NCBI GenBank assembly: GCA_900321595.1 | Contig: ONWP01000078.1 | Location: forward strand, 1 to 17,992 | From: an uncultured Eubacteriales bacterium | Lineage (GTDB): Bacteria > Bacillota > Clostridia > Oscillospirales > Acutalibacteraceae | DNA: 17,992 bases | Direction of reading: 5' to 3' | Part shown: positions 8,273 to 14,437 of the stretch, piece after piece | Numbering within the stretch: position 1 is the first letter of the stretch | Layout: the number at the start of each line of letters is the position of its first letter | The notes under the pieces: generated by a model | Told to the model about the DNA's origin: nothing | What the model saw: the letters and a program-made list of their open reading frames with translations, nothing else | The model's database searches: none | Program-made: the position numbers and the translations under genes

Positions 8273-10462
8273 TTACGGCGCGGCCGCAAGGCGGCCGTCC
8301 TTCATCACAAGCTCGAAGGTGAACAGGATCTCGTCCGAGGACGTGCCGAGCATCAGCGTGTGATGCCCGTCGTGCGGACCGAAGCGCATCGCGCGGTCGT
8401 AATAGCAGAACGCGTCCGGCGTCAGGCGCAGCTGCGCCAGCGCGCTCTGCCCCGGCGCCGGCGTCACGCGGGTGTACGCCTTAAGCTCCTTCACCGGTCT
8501 GACGACGTCGCAGCCGTGCGAGCCGAGATAAAGCTGCACGACCTCCGCGCCGGCACACGCGCCGGTGTTTTCAACGCGGAACGAGACGACCGCGCCGGTC
8601 TCATCCACAGAAAGCGACGCGTCCGAGACCGCGAAGGTCGTATAGGACAGGCCGAACCCGAAGGGGTACAACGGCTTTCCGTCGTCGTCGCAGTAGCCGT
8701 ACCCTCTCCCGGAGGGCTTGTACGAGTAACAGAGCGGCAGCTGGCCGACCGATTTCGGGATCGTGATCGGCAGCTTCGCGCCGGGATTCGTCTCGCCGAA
8801 CAGGATCTCCGTCAGCGCCTTCGCGCCCTGCTCGCCGGGATACCACGCCTCGACGAGCGCCGGCACGCGGTCGATCCACGCGGTCATGTCGATGGGCGCG
8901 CCGTTTTCCAGGATCACGACGGTGTTCGGATTCGCTTTGCAAAGCCGCAGGATAGACTGCTCCTGATCGTCCGTCACACACTGACGCGCCGCGTCGACGA
9001 TCAGACCGCCCGCGGCGTCCTGCTCCCGGCTGCCCGAGATCGACGGCAGACGCAGATCGCTGCGGTCGCTGCCCTCCCCTTCGAGGATCGTTGTGAAGTA
9101 CAGATTGACGTCGCAGTCCGGCGCGATTCGCTCGATGTCGTCGGACGACCCGAACACGACCTCTGTCTGCGCGCCGCAGTACGCCCGCAGCGCTTCCAGC
9201 GGCGTCGGCGCGTCCTCGCCCCGCCACGGCGCCTGATAAGGGCCGGAATAGTTCGCGCCGATCGGGATCAGCTTCGCGCTCTGCCCGAATACGCCGATCT
9301 TTCGGATCGCCTTTTTCCGCAGCGGCAGGATCCCGTCGTTTTTGAGCAGGATGATCGACTCCCGCGCGGCCTCGAGCGCGAGCGCTTTGTGCGCTTCGCA
9401 GCGCACGAGCGCCTGCGCCTTTTCCGGGTCGCTGTACGGCTCGTCAAACAGACCGAGCCGGAATTTCGCCGTCAGGACGCGCAGGACGTTTCTGTCCAGC
9501 TCCTGTTCTGTGAGCAGTCCCGTTTCGACCGCTTCCTTTACCGCGTCGAACCGGTTGAAGGGCAGGATCACGTCAAGCCCCGCCTTCAGCGCCATCGCGG
9601 CAGCCTCCGCGTCGGAACCGGCCAGCCGGTGCGCGTTTCGCACGCCCTCCACGCCGCAGTAATCCGAAACGACGAAGCCGTCGAAGCCCCATTCGCCGCG
9701 CAGGATCTCAGTCAGCAGGCGCGGATTGACGCTGCACGGCAGTCCGTTCCAGCCGTTGTACGCAGCCATGACGGAGCCGGCGCCCGCGTCAAAGCAGGCC
9801 TTGAAGGGCGGCAGGATCGTCTCGCGCATGGTGCGCTCGTCCGTCTCCGCGTAATTCGAGTCCCGCCCGCCGAACGCGTAGTTGTCGGCGAAATGCTTCG
9901 GCGTCGCGATCACGCCGTTTTTCTGCAGACCGCGGCACATCGCCGCGCCCATGTCGCCGGAAAGCAGCGCGTCCTCGCCGTAGGTTTCGACGGTTCTGCC
10001 CCAGCGGCAGTCCCGCGCGAGGTTGACGACCGGCGAAAAGACCTGCCGCACCCCGGCCGCGCGGACCTCGCTGCCGATCACGTCGCCGACGCGTTCCACG
10101 AGCGCAGGGTCAAAGGAGGACGCCAGGCCGATCGGCTGCGGGAAATTCGTGCACATGCCCCACTGCGCGCCATGCAGCGCCTCGCCGTTTTCGATCGGCG
10201 GGATGCGGTGGGGCTGCGCTTCGATGCTGATCGACACGTCCCGGTTGATCCGCTGCGCGACCGCGGCCGGCGTCGCCGGCGTCTCCCGGTTCTGATGCAT
10301 GAAGTGCCCCGGATTGCGGTAGCTTCCGCACAGGGGATCTCGTTTTTCGTCGTAGTCCTCCTCCACGTCAAACAGCATCTCTGCCGTCACCTGATGTATT
10401 TTTTCTTCGAGCGTCATTTCGCGCAGCAACGCTGCGGCGCGGGTTTGCGGGCTGTCCTGCAT
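8273..10462 (-). CDS. GH3 beta-glycosidase, canonical domain order, cytoplasmic
   Basis: A 729-residue GH3 enzyme in the usual order: TIM barrel (about 1-330), alpha/beta sandwich (about 370-590) and a C-terminal fibronectin III-like domain. Barrel landmarks are PKHF (188-191) and GFVVSDY (262-268, nucleophile D267). The sandwich supplies EGEGSDR (461-467; E463 is the probable acid/base), and YPFGFGLSYTTF marks entry into the FnIII-like domain. GH3 members release beta-linked glucose, xylose or other terminal sugars; this pattern is most like beta-glucosidases, but specificity is not certain. There is no signal peptide. The ATG at 10462 has AAGGA about 10 nt upstream and was preferred to an in-frame TTG at 10486. 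It is the first gene of a minus-strand run and is divergent from the HD gene. Confidence 0.94.
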   Translation of the reverse strand: MQDSPQTRAAALLREMTLEEKIHQVTAEMLFDVEEDYDEKRDPLCGSYRNPGHFMHQNRETPATPAAVAQRINRDVSISIEAQPHRIPPIENGEALHGAQWGMCTNFPQPIGLASSFDPALVERVGDVIGSEVRAAGVRQVFSPVVNLARDCRWGRTVETYGEDALLSGDMGAAMCRGLQKNGVIATPKHFADNYAFGGRDSNYAETDERTMRETILPPFKACFDAGAGSVMAAYNGWNGLPCSVNPRLLTEILRGEWGFDGFVVSDYCGVEGVRNAHRLAGSDAEAAAMALKAGLDVILPFNRFDAVKEAVETGLLTEQELDRNVLRVLTAKFRLGLFDEPYSDPEKAQALVRCEAHKALALEAARESIILLKNDGILPLRKKAIRKIGVFGQSAKLIPIGANYSGPYQAPWRGEDAPTPLEALRAYCGAQTEVVFGSSDDIERIAPDCDVNLYFTTILEGEGSDRSDLRLPSISGSREQDAAGGLIVDAARQCVTDDQEQSILRLCKANPNTVVILENGAPIDMTAWIDRVPALVEAWYPGEQGAKALTEILFGETNPGAKLPITIPKSVGQLPLCYSYKPSGRGYGYCDDDGKPLYPFGFGLSYTTFAVSDASLSVDETGAVVSFRVENTGACAGAEVVQLYLGSHGCDVVRPVKELKAYTRVTPAPGQSALAQLRLTPDAFCYYDRAMRFGPHDGHHTLMLGTSSDEILFTFELVMKDGRLAAAP

Positions 10463-10512
10463 GTCGCGTAGTTCCTTTCTTCGCAAATACCGTTTTGCGT
10501 CCGGTTTGGTTC

Positions 10513-10541
10513 ATTATAGCATCGGAAACATGAAAAATCCA
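10513..10541 (-). promoter_or_regulatory. Probable promoter of the canonical GH3 gene
   Basis: A perfect TATAAT on the minus strand (10518-10513) sits about 50 nt before the ATG. The -35 at 17-nt spacing, TGGATT, is weak (three of six), so an activator may help. It is back to back with the HD gene's promoter. Confidence 0.6.
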
Positions 10542-10582
10542 CCGAAAACGCGATCAAAACCCGCGTTTTTCGCAAAAAAGAG

Positions 10583-10611
10583 TGGCAATCCGGCGCGGCG
10601 TCTGTTAGAAT
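10583..10611 (+). promoter_or_regulatory. Possible promoter of the HD-domain gene
   Basis: TAGAAT (10606-10611) is a good -10; TGGCAA (10583-10588) is a poor -35 at 17 nt. If right, transcription begins near 10618. That rules out the ATG at 10610 as the start and leaves a leader of only about 10 nt before the ATG at 10628. Confidence 0.4.
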
Positions 10612-10627
10612 GATCCCGGTGACCGGA

Positions 10628-11254
10628 ATGGATAAAATCAACGATACGATTCACGCGGCCGCGGTCGACGACGCGGTCCTCAGGAACGCCGCCGCCTTCG
10701 TCCGCGCGCTGTTCGCGAACGACGCGGGCGGACACGACGCCGAGCACTCGATGCGGGTCGGCCGCAGCGCGGCTCTGATCGCGCGGGAGGAAGCGGACTG
10801 CGACGCGCGGCTGTGCGTGCTCGCGGCGCTGCTGCACGACGCGGACGATCCCAAGCTCTTTGAAACGCGCGGCAACGCGAACGCGAGGCGTTTCCTCGCC
10901 GCGAACGGCGTTTCGCCGGAAACGGCGGACCGGATCTGCGCGATCATCAACAGCGTGTCGTTCAGCGCGAACCGGGACGCGCCGCCGGACTCGATCGAGG
11001 GCATGGTCGTCCGCGACGCGGACCGGCTGGACGCGATCGGCGCTGTCGGCGTCGCCCGCGCCTTCGCCTACGGCGGCGCGCACGCGCGCCCCATGGCCGA
11101 GACGATCCGCCACTTTCACGACAAGCTCCTGCTGCTCAGAGATATGATGTGCACCCGGACCGGACGCCGTCTGGCCGAGGAGCGCCACGCCTTTCTGGAA
11201 GCGTTCCTTGCCCGGTACCGGCAGGAGACCGGCGATCCGAACGATATGATTTAA
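10628..11254 (+). CDS. HD-domain metal-dependent phosphohydrolase
   Basis: A 208-residue single-domain protein with the HD superfamily metal ligands in order: GHDAEHSMRV (35-44), LLHDADD (68-74, the His-Asp doublet H70/D71) and VVRDADRLDAIG (127-138). It resembles the YedJ/YpgQ type of small HD hydrolases, of which YpgQ-like members act on nucleotides; the substrate here is not shown. It is cytoplasmic, with no membrane segment or partner domain. I chose ATG 10628, which follows GGTGA with short spacing, over ATG 10610, which overlaps the likely -10 box and lacks a ribosome site; this choice is uncertain by six codons. It is monocistronic, divergent from GH3 and convergent with the radical SAM gene, so context gives no functional clue. 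Confidence 0.85.
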   Translation: MDKINDTIHAAAVDDAVLRNAAAFVRALFANDAGGHDAEHSMRVGRSAALIAREEADCDARLCVLAALLHDADDPKLFETRGNANARRFLAANGVSPETADRICAIINSVSFSANRDAPPDSIEGMVVRDADRLDAIGAVGVARAFAYGGAHARPMAETIRHFHDKLLLLRDMMCTRTGRRLAEERHAFLEAFLARYRQETGDPNDMI

Positions 11255-11276
11255 AGCAGCCGCGGGGCTGCTTTTT
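11253..11276 (+). terminator. Terminator of the HD gene, between convergent genes
   Basis: AAAGCAGCC (11253-11261) pairs with GGCTGCTTT (11266-11274) around a 4-nt loop, with a T run through 11276. The stem begins inside the stop codon of the HD gene. On the minus strand the tail (TTTAAAT) is poorer but could also serve the radical SAM gene, which stops at 11280. Confidence 0.85.
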
Positions 11277-11279
11277 GTA

Positions 11280-12365
11280 TCAGAACGGGAGCGGTTCCCG
11301 CTGTTCGCCCGTCAGGGAGGCCGCGATCCGCTTCATCCTGCCGGACGCGCAGCGGAAGAACTCCCGGTACGCTTCGCAGTACCGGTTGCGCGTCCCGTCG
11401 TCCGTGCGATCCCGGCTGCAGCCGCCTCTGCAGAGGAACTGATCGCCGCACCCCGCGCAGTACGCATGGATGCGCTCCGACCGGCGGATGAACGCCAGAT
11501 GCTTTTCATTCAGGCCGAAGGGATCGCTGTCCGCGACGCTGCCGAGCCGGTCCTGCGCCCCGCAGTAAAAATCGCAGGGATACAGACTGCCGTCCGCCTC
11601 CACGACGAAATAGCTGCCGCATACGCCGCACATGGCGCAGTTTTCCGGCTGTCTGCCCATCAGAATGCCGATATAGTTGTCGATATGCCGCACCGAGATA
11701 TAACGCCCGGCGATATAGTCCTCGTACCACAGCTCGAAGGATTCCCGCAGAAAGGCCGCGTACCGTTCGGGAGACAGCGTCACGCCGCCCGCCTCCACAC
11801 AGGGGATGAACTGCAGATAGCGAAAATCCTGCTCTTTGAAGAACTGCCACGTCGCCCCGATATCCGCCGCGTTCGCGTCGTCGATCACCGACAGGATATT
11901 GAAATCGACCTGATGTCTGCGCAGAAGCGCGATCGCCTCGAGCACCCGCGCCGTCACGCTTTCGCCCCGTTCGCCGCGCCGGTACCGGTCGTTGACCGCC
12001 GCGCCGCCGTCGAGCGAGACGCCGATCAAAAAGTCGCGCGCCTTGAAAAACCGCGCGAACGCGTCGTCGAGCAGCAGTCCGTTCGTCTGCAGCGCGTAGG
12101 AGACGGGGCATTTCAGCGTTTTCGCCGCCCGCTCCGTAAAATACGCGTAGTAATCGAGCCCGGCCAGCGTCGGCTCGCCGCCCTGAAACAGCACGGAAAG
12201 CGCCCGCGGCGCGCGAAGCCTGACCTTCTCCAGCAGCAGATCGACCGTCGCCCTGGTCATGACGCGGTTTTCCCGCGTGCCGCGCACCGCGCGGTAAAAG
12301 CAGTATTCACACCGCATATTGCACAGACCTGCGGCAGGCTTTACAAGCAGCGTCAGCGTATCCAT
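11280..12365 (-). CDS. Radical SAM/SPASM protein, anaerobic sulfatase maturase-like
   Basis: A 361-residue enzyme close in length to anaerobic sulfatase-maturating enzymes (anSME), which oxidise a Cys or Ser of a sulfatase to formylglycine. The radical SAM cluster motif is CNMRCEYC (C15, C19, C22), then FQGGEPTLAG (60-69), ALQTNG (91-96) and GVSLDG (115-120). The C-terminal SPASM region has C243, C246, C249, C264, C268, C303, C306, C312, C316 and C330, enough for two more Fe-S clusters. VVEADGSLYPCDFY (254-267) is typical of anSME. The ATG at 12365 has GGAG 7 nt upstream and directly precedes the conserved LLVKPAAGLCN; the frame runs on upstream without conserved sequence. No sulfatase or precursor-peptide gene lies nearby, so the substrate is elsewhere or is not a sulfatase. 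Confidence 0.85.
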   Translation of the reverse strand: MDTLTLLVKPAAGLCNMRCEYCFYRAVRGTRENRVMTRATVDLLLEKVRLRAPRALSVLFQGGEPTLAGLDYYAYFTERAAKTLKCPVSYALQTNGLLLDDAFARFFKARDFLIGVSLDGGAAVNDRYRRGERGESVTARVLEAIALLRRHQVDFNILSVIDDANAADIGATWQFFKEQDFRYLQFIPCVEAGGVTLSPERYAAFLRESFELWYEDYIAGRYISVRHIDNYIGILMGRQPENCAMCGVCGSYFVVEADGSLYPCDFYCGAQDRLGSVADSDPFGLNEKHLAFIRRSERIHAYCAGCGDQFLCRGGCSRDRTDDGTRNRYCEAYREFFRCASGRMKRIAASLTGEQREPLPF

Positions 12366-12391
12366 ATCCGGGCTCCGTTTCTCGTGATTTT

Positions 12392-12412
12392 GTCCGCGCC
12401 TGTTTCGCGGAC
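12392..12412 (-). promoter_or_regulatory. Hairpin in the radical SAM gene's 5' leader
   Basis: GTCCGCG (12392-12398) and CGCGGAC (12406-12412) form a 7-bp stem with a 7-nt loop in the roughly 50-nt leader. It starts at about +6 of the transcript and could be an operator or mRNA-stability element. No T run follows, so it is not a terminator. Confidence 0.4.
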
Positions 12413-12423
12413 GTCTGTTTTTC

Positions 12424-12452
12424 ATTATATCCGCCCGCGCGCCGCCGGTCAA
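12424..12452 (-). promoter_or_regulatory. Promoter of the radical SAM gene
   Basis: On the minus strand TTGACC (12452-12447) and a perfect TATAAT (12429-12424) are 17 nt apart. It is back to back with the methyltransferase promoter; the two -35 boxes are 35 nt apart within the 12366-12632 gap, which otherwise holds only leaders and operators. Confidence 0.8.
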
Positions 12453-12487
12453 TAGGGCGCGCCCCGGCCGCGCCTGAAAACAGACGA

Positions 12488-12516
12488 TTGACAAACGCGG
12501 AACATGATGGTATACT
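12488..12516 (+). promoter_or_regulatory. Strong promoter of the methyltransferase operon
   Basis: A perfect TTGACA (12488-12493) is 17 nt from TATACT (12511-12516), predicting a start near 12523. This is the best promoter in the window and points straight into the first palindromic operator. A strong core promoter with adjacent operators fits repression and induction. Confidence 0.85.
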
Positions 12517-12522
12517 CTTCGT

Positions 12523-12538
12523 GTTAGCATTTGCTAAC
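12523..12538. promoter_or_regulatory. Palindromic operator 1 of the methyltransferase operon
   Basis: GTTAGCATTTGCTAAC is a perfect 16-bp dyad (7-bp arms, 2-bp centre) starting at the predicted +1. The TTAGC...GCTAA arms resemble MarR/SlyA-type sites (SlyA: TTAGCAAGCTAA), and more loosely DtxR-type boxes. The regulator is not encoded in the window, so its family is a guess. Confidence 0.65.
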
Positions 12539-12557
12539 AGTTTTTTACAACTACAGA

Positions 12558-12573
12558 GTTAGTCATTGCTAAT
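12558..12573. promoter_or_regulatory. Imperfect operator 2 of the methyltransferase operon
   Basis: GTTAGTCATTGCTAAT matches operator 1 at 12 of 16 positions, keeping both TTAG and GCTAA ends. It lies 35 bp downstream, about 3.3 helical turns. Two related sites in a leader suggest cooperative binding or a transcription roadblock. Confidence 0.55.
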
Positions 12574-12632
12574 TGACTCGTCTGCTCCGCAAAGCCGGGG
12601 GGCGGATACACCGAAAAGAGGAGGTGCATTCC

Positions 12633-13430
12633 ATGGGACGACCGGAATACAAAAACTGGGTGCCTCTGGGCATGGTAATCGGCCTGTTCGCGGCGGCGTG
12701 CGCCGCGCTCACCGCGTTTCTCCTGCTGGGCGCGACCGGACTTCTGCTGCACGGCGCGGCGCGGGTGGTCTGCGCGATCCTGTTCGGCGCAGGCGCGGCT
12801 GTGCTGCTCTTCTATGCCGTATGGATGCTCATACTGCATAAGACCTTTGACTACAACGGCAGGCGGAAGCTGTCGAAGGTCATCGTGGAAGGGACCGCCG
12901 CGCATGTGCGTCTGCCGGACGGCGGCGTCGGACTGGACGTGGGATGCGGCAGCGGCGCGCTGACGATCGCCTGCGCGAAGCGCAATCCGAACGCGTCCAT
13001 GGTAGGCTGCGACATCTGGAGCGGCGCGTACAGGACAGTTTTCACAAAGGAACGCTGCGAGGATAACGCGAGGATCGAGGGCGCCGCGAACGCCTCCTTC
13101 CGCGAGGGCAACGCCCTGCGGCTGCCCTTCGCGGACGAGAGCTTCGACGCGGTGACGAGCAACTACGTCTATCACAACATCTCCGGACACGACAAGCAGA
13201 AGCTCCTGCTGGAAACGCTGCGCGTGCTGAAAAAGGGCGGCGTCTTCGCGATCCACGACATCATGAGCCCCGCGCGCTACAGCGATATGCGTTCGTTTAC
13301 CGAAAAGCTGAAGGCGGCCGGATACGAGGACGTCCGGCTGATCGACACGACCGACGGCGTCTTCATGGAGCGCCGGGAGGCGTCGCTGCTGGGGCTCGGC
13401 GGTTCGACGCTGCTCGTCGGCAAAAAGTGA
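12633..13430 (+). CDS. Membrane-anchored class I SAM methyltransferase
   Basis: A 265-residue protein with two parts. Residues about 9-33 and 41-68 are hydrophobic and form a predicted two-helix membrane hairpin. Residues about 95-265 are a class I (Rossmann) methyltransferase with VGLDVGCGSGAL (99-110, SAM-binding motif I), VGCDIWS (124-130, motif II), NALRLPFADESFDAV (160-174) and LKKGGVFAIHD (199-209). By charge the catalytic domain should face the cytoplasm. The methyl acceptor is unknown; a membrane lipid, quinone-like compound or small hydrophobic molecule would suit the anchor, but this is inference. The ATG at 12633 has a strong AGGAGG 8 nt upstream, preferred over an in-frame TTG at 12573 that lies inside operator 2. 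It is the first gene of an operon, 18 nt before the second methyltransferase, under the two-operator promoter. Confidence 0.88.
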   Translation: MGRPEYKNWVPLGMVIGLFAAACAALTAFLLLGATGLLLHGAARVVCAILFGAGAAVLLFYAVWMLILHKTFDYNGRRKLSKVIVEGTAAHVRLPDGGVGLDVGCGSGALTIACAKRNPNASMVGCDIWSGAYRTVFTKERCEDNARIEGAANASFREGNALRLPFADESFDAVTSNYVYHNISGHDKQKLLLETLRVLKKGGVFAIHDIMSPARYSDMRSFTEKLKAAGYEDVRLIDTTDGVFMERREASLLGLGGSTLLVGKK

Positions 13431-13448
13431 AAGAGAGGTTTTGACGGC

Positions 13449-14279
13449 ATGAAATACCGTATCGAAAAGGACTCCCCGCAGGCAACGCTGCTCATACCGC
13501 TGCTCGGGCGCAAGGTCTGCTCCGAGCGCTATCCCGATCTTTTCCTCGACCCGGAAGCGGCGCGGATCTGCGGCATGATCGACTACGACTTCAGCCAAAA
13601 GCAAAAGCTGATGGAGACGCAGGCCGGTCTGTTCGGCGCGCTCGAGGTGGCGCAGCGGCAGTACGATCTGCTGTGGGAGGTCAAAAACTATCTGGCGTCG
13701 CGCCCGAAGGCCGCCGTGGTCAATCTCGGCTGCGGACTGGACGACACGTTCCGCAAGGCGGACAACGGCCTGTGCCGCGGGTACAATATCGACCTGCCGG
13801 ACGTGATCGCCGTGCGAAACGAGCTGCTGCCCGCCGGCGCGCGGGAGCGGAACCTCGCGTTCGATCTGACGGACGACGCCTGGATGGACGCGGTGGACGG
13901 GTCGGACGGCGCGGTCTTTTTCGCGTCCGGCGTCTTTTATTACCTGCGCACGGAACAGGTGCGGACGCTGCTGGACAAGCTCGCGCGGCGCTTCCCCGGC
14001 GCGGTGATCGCCTTTGACTGCTGCAACCGGCGCGGCGCGAAGATGATGACGAAGACCTGGATCAAGGCCGCCGGCATCAAAGACGTGGACGCGCTCTTTT
14101 CCCTGGACGAGCCGACGTCGATCGGCGCGTGGAGCGGCGCCTTCCGCGCGGTCGGCGTCAAAAGCTATATGCGCGGCTACCGGGACATCTACCCGCGCGT
14201 AAACCCGCTGCACAAGCTGATGATCCGCTTCTGCGACAGCCTTGTCCGGATGGTCGTCATCCGGATCGAATGCGCGTAA
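13449..14279 (+). CDS. LCM/TcmP-type SAM O-methyltransferase
   Basis: A 276-residue protein of the leucine carboxyl methyltransferase superfamily (the TcmP/PPM type, usually carboxyl or hydroxyl O-methyltransferases of small molecules or peptides). Signs are TLLIPLLGRK (13-22) near the N-terminus, DPEAARICGMIDYDF (34-48), the SAM motif VVNLGCGLDDTF (90-101), NIDLPDVI (113-120) and FFASGVFYYL (157-166) in the substrate region. No membrane segment is obvious. It follows the anchored methyltransferase by 18 nt, with GAGAGG about 11 nt before its ATG, and ends at a terminator, so the two form a two-gene operon. Pairing two unrelated methyltransferases suggests two methylations of one compound or parallel modification of a toxic compound. 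TcmP homologues often lie in secondary-metabolite loci, but no biosynthetic core enzyme is seen here. Confidence 0.85.
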   Translation: MKYRIEKDSPQATLLIPLLGRKVCSERYPDLFLDPEAARICGMIDYDFSQKQKLMETQAGLFGALEVAQRQYDLLWEVKNYLASRPKAAVVNLGCGLDDTFRKADNGLCRGYNIDLPDVIAVRNELLPAGARERNLAFDLTDDAWMDAVDGSDGAVFFASGVFYYLRTEQVRTLLDKLARRFPGAVIAFDCCNRRGAKMMTKTWIKAAGIKDVDALFSLDEPTSIGAWSGAFRAVGVKSYMRGYRDIYPRVNPLHKLMIRFCDSLVRMVVIRIECA

Positions 14280-14296
14280 GCGGCGCCTTTTTTGCG

Positions 14297-14337
14297 CCGG
14301 ACAGTCCGCCGAAGGGCTGTCCGGTATTTTGACTTTT
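14297..14337 (+). terminator. Terminator of the methyltransferase operon
   Basis: CCGGACAG (14297-14304) pairs with CTGTCCGG (14317-14324); three more pairs inside (one wobble) leave a 6-nt loop. The tail is TATTTTGACTTTTT. A smaller overlapping stem, GGCGC/GCGCC around a T-rich loop (14282-14298), sits directly after the stop codon and may be an alternative structure. Confidence 0.8.
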
Positions 14338-14350
14338 TCCCGCGCCGCCG

Positions 14351-14379
14351 TTGCATTTTCCGCTGGCTCCGCTTATAAT
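14351..14379 (+). promoter_or_regulatory. Promoter of the 512-aa barrel-protein gene
   Basis: TTGCAT (14351-14356) and a perfect TATAAT (14374-14379) are 17 nt apart, 14 nt after the preceding terminator's tail. The leader to the ATG is about 50 nt. The gene is therefore separate from the methyltransferase operon. Confidence 0.8.
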
Positions 14380-14437
14380 ACAACCGTCGGCTTCGCGCGC
14401 GCGTCGCCAAAAAACAACCCCGCGGGAGAGCACTGCC

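Noticed and set aside
8237..10471. A 744-codon open frame on the + strand opposite the GH3 gene
   Set aside because: It is Arg/Val/Ala-rich with no domain motif, and is the antisense shadow of a clear GH3 enzyme; G+C-rich third positions keep opposite frames open.
12523..12546. Operator 1 plus the following T6 run as an intrinsic terminator or attenuator
   Set aside because: The stem is A+T-rich and would start at the first transcribed base, too early for an elongation complex to respond; an operator role fits better, though attenuation is not excluded.
12534..14213. A 559-codon open frame on the - strand across both methyltransferases
   Set aside because: It has a low-complexity Arg/Val/His composition and no motif, while the + strand has two motif-complete genes with ribosome sites, a promoter and a terminator.
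11280..14279. A RiPP biosynthesis cluster made of radical SAM enzyme plus methyltransferases
   Set aside because: The radical SAM gene is divergently transcribed from a separate promoter, and I found no small precursor-peptide gene, peptidase or exporter nearby.
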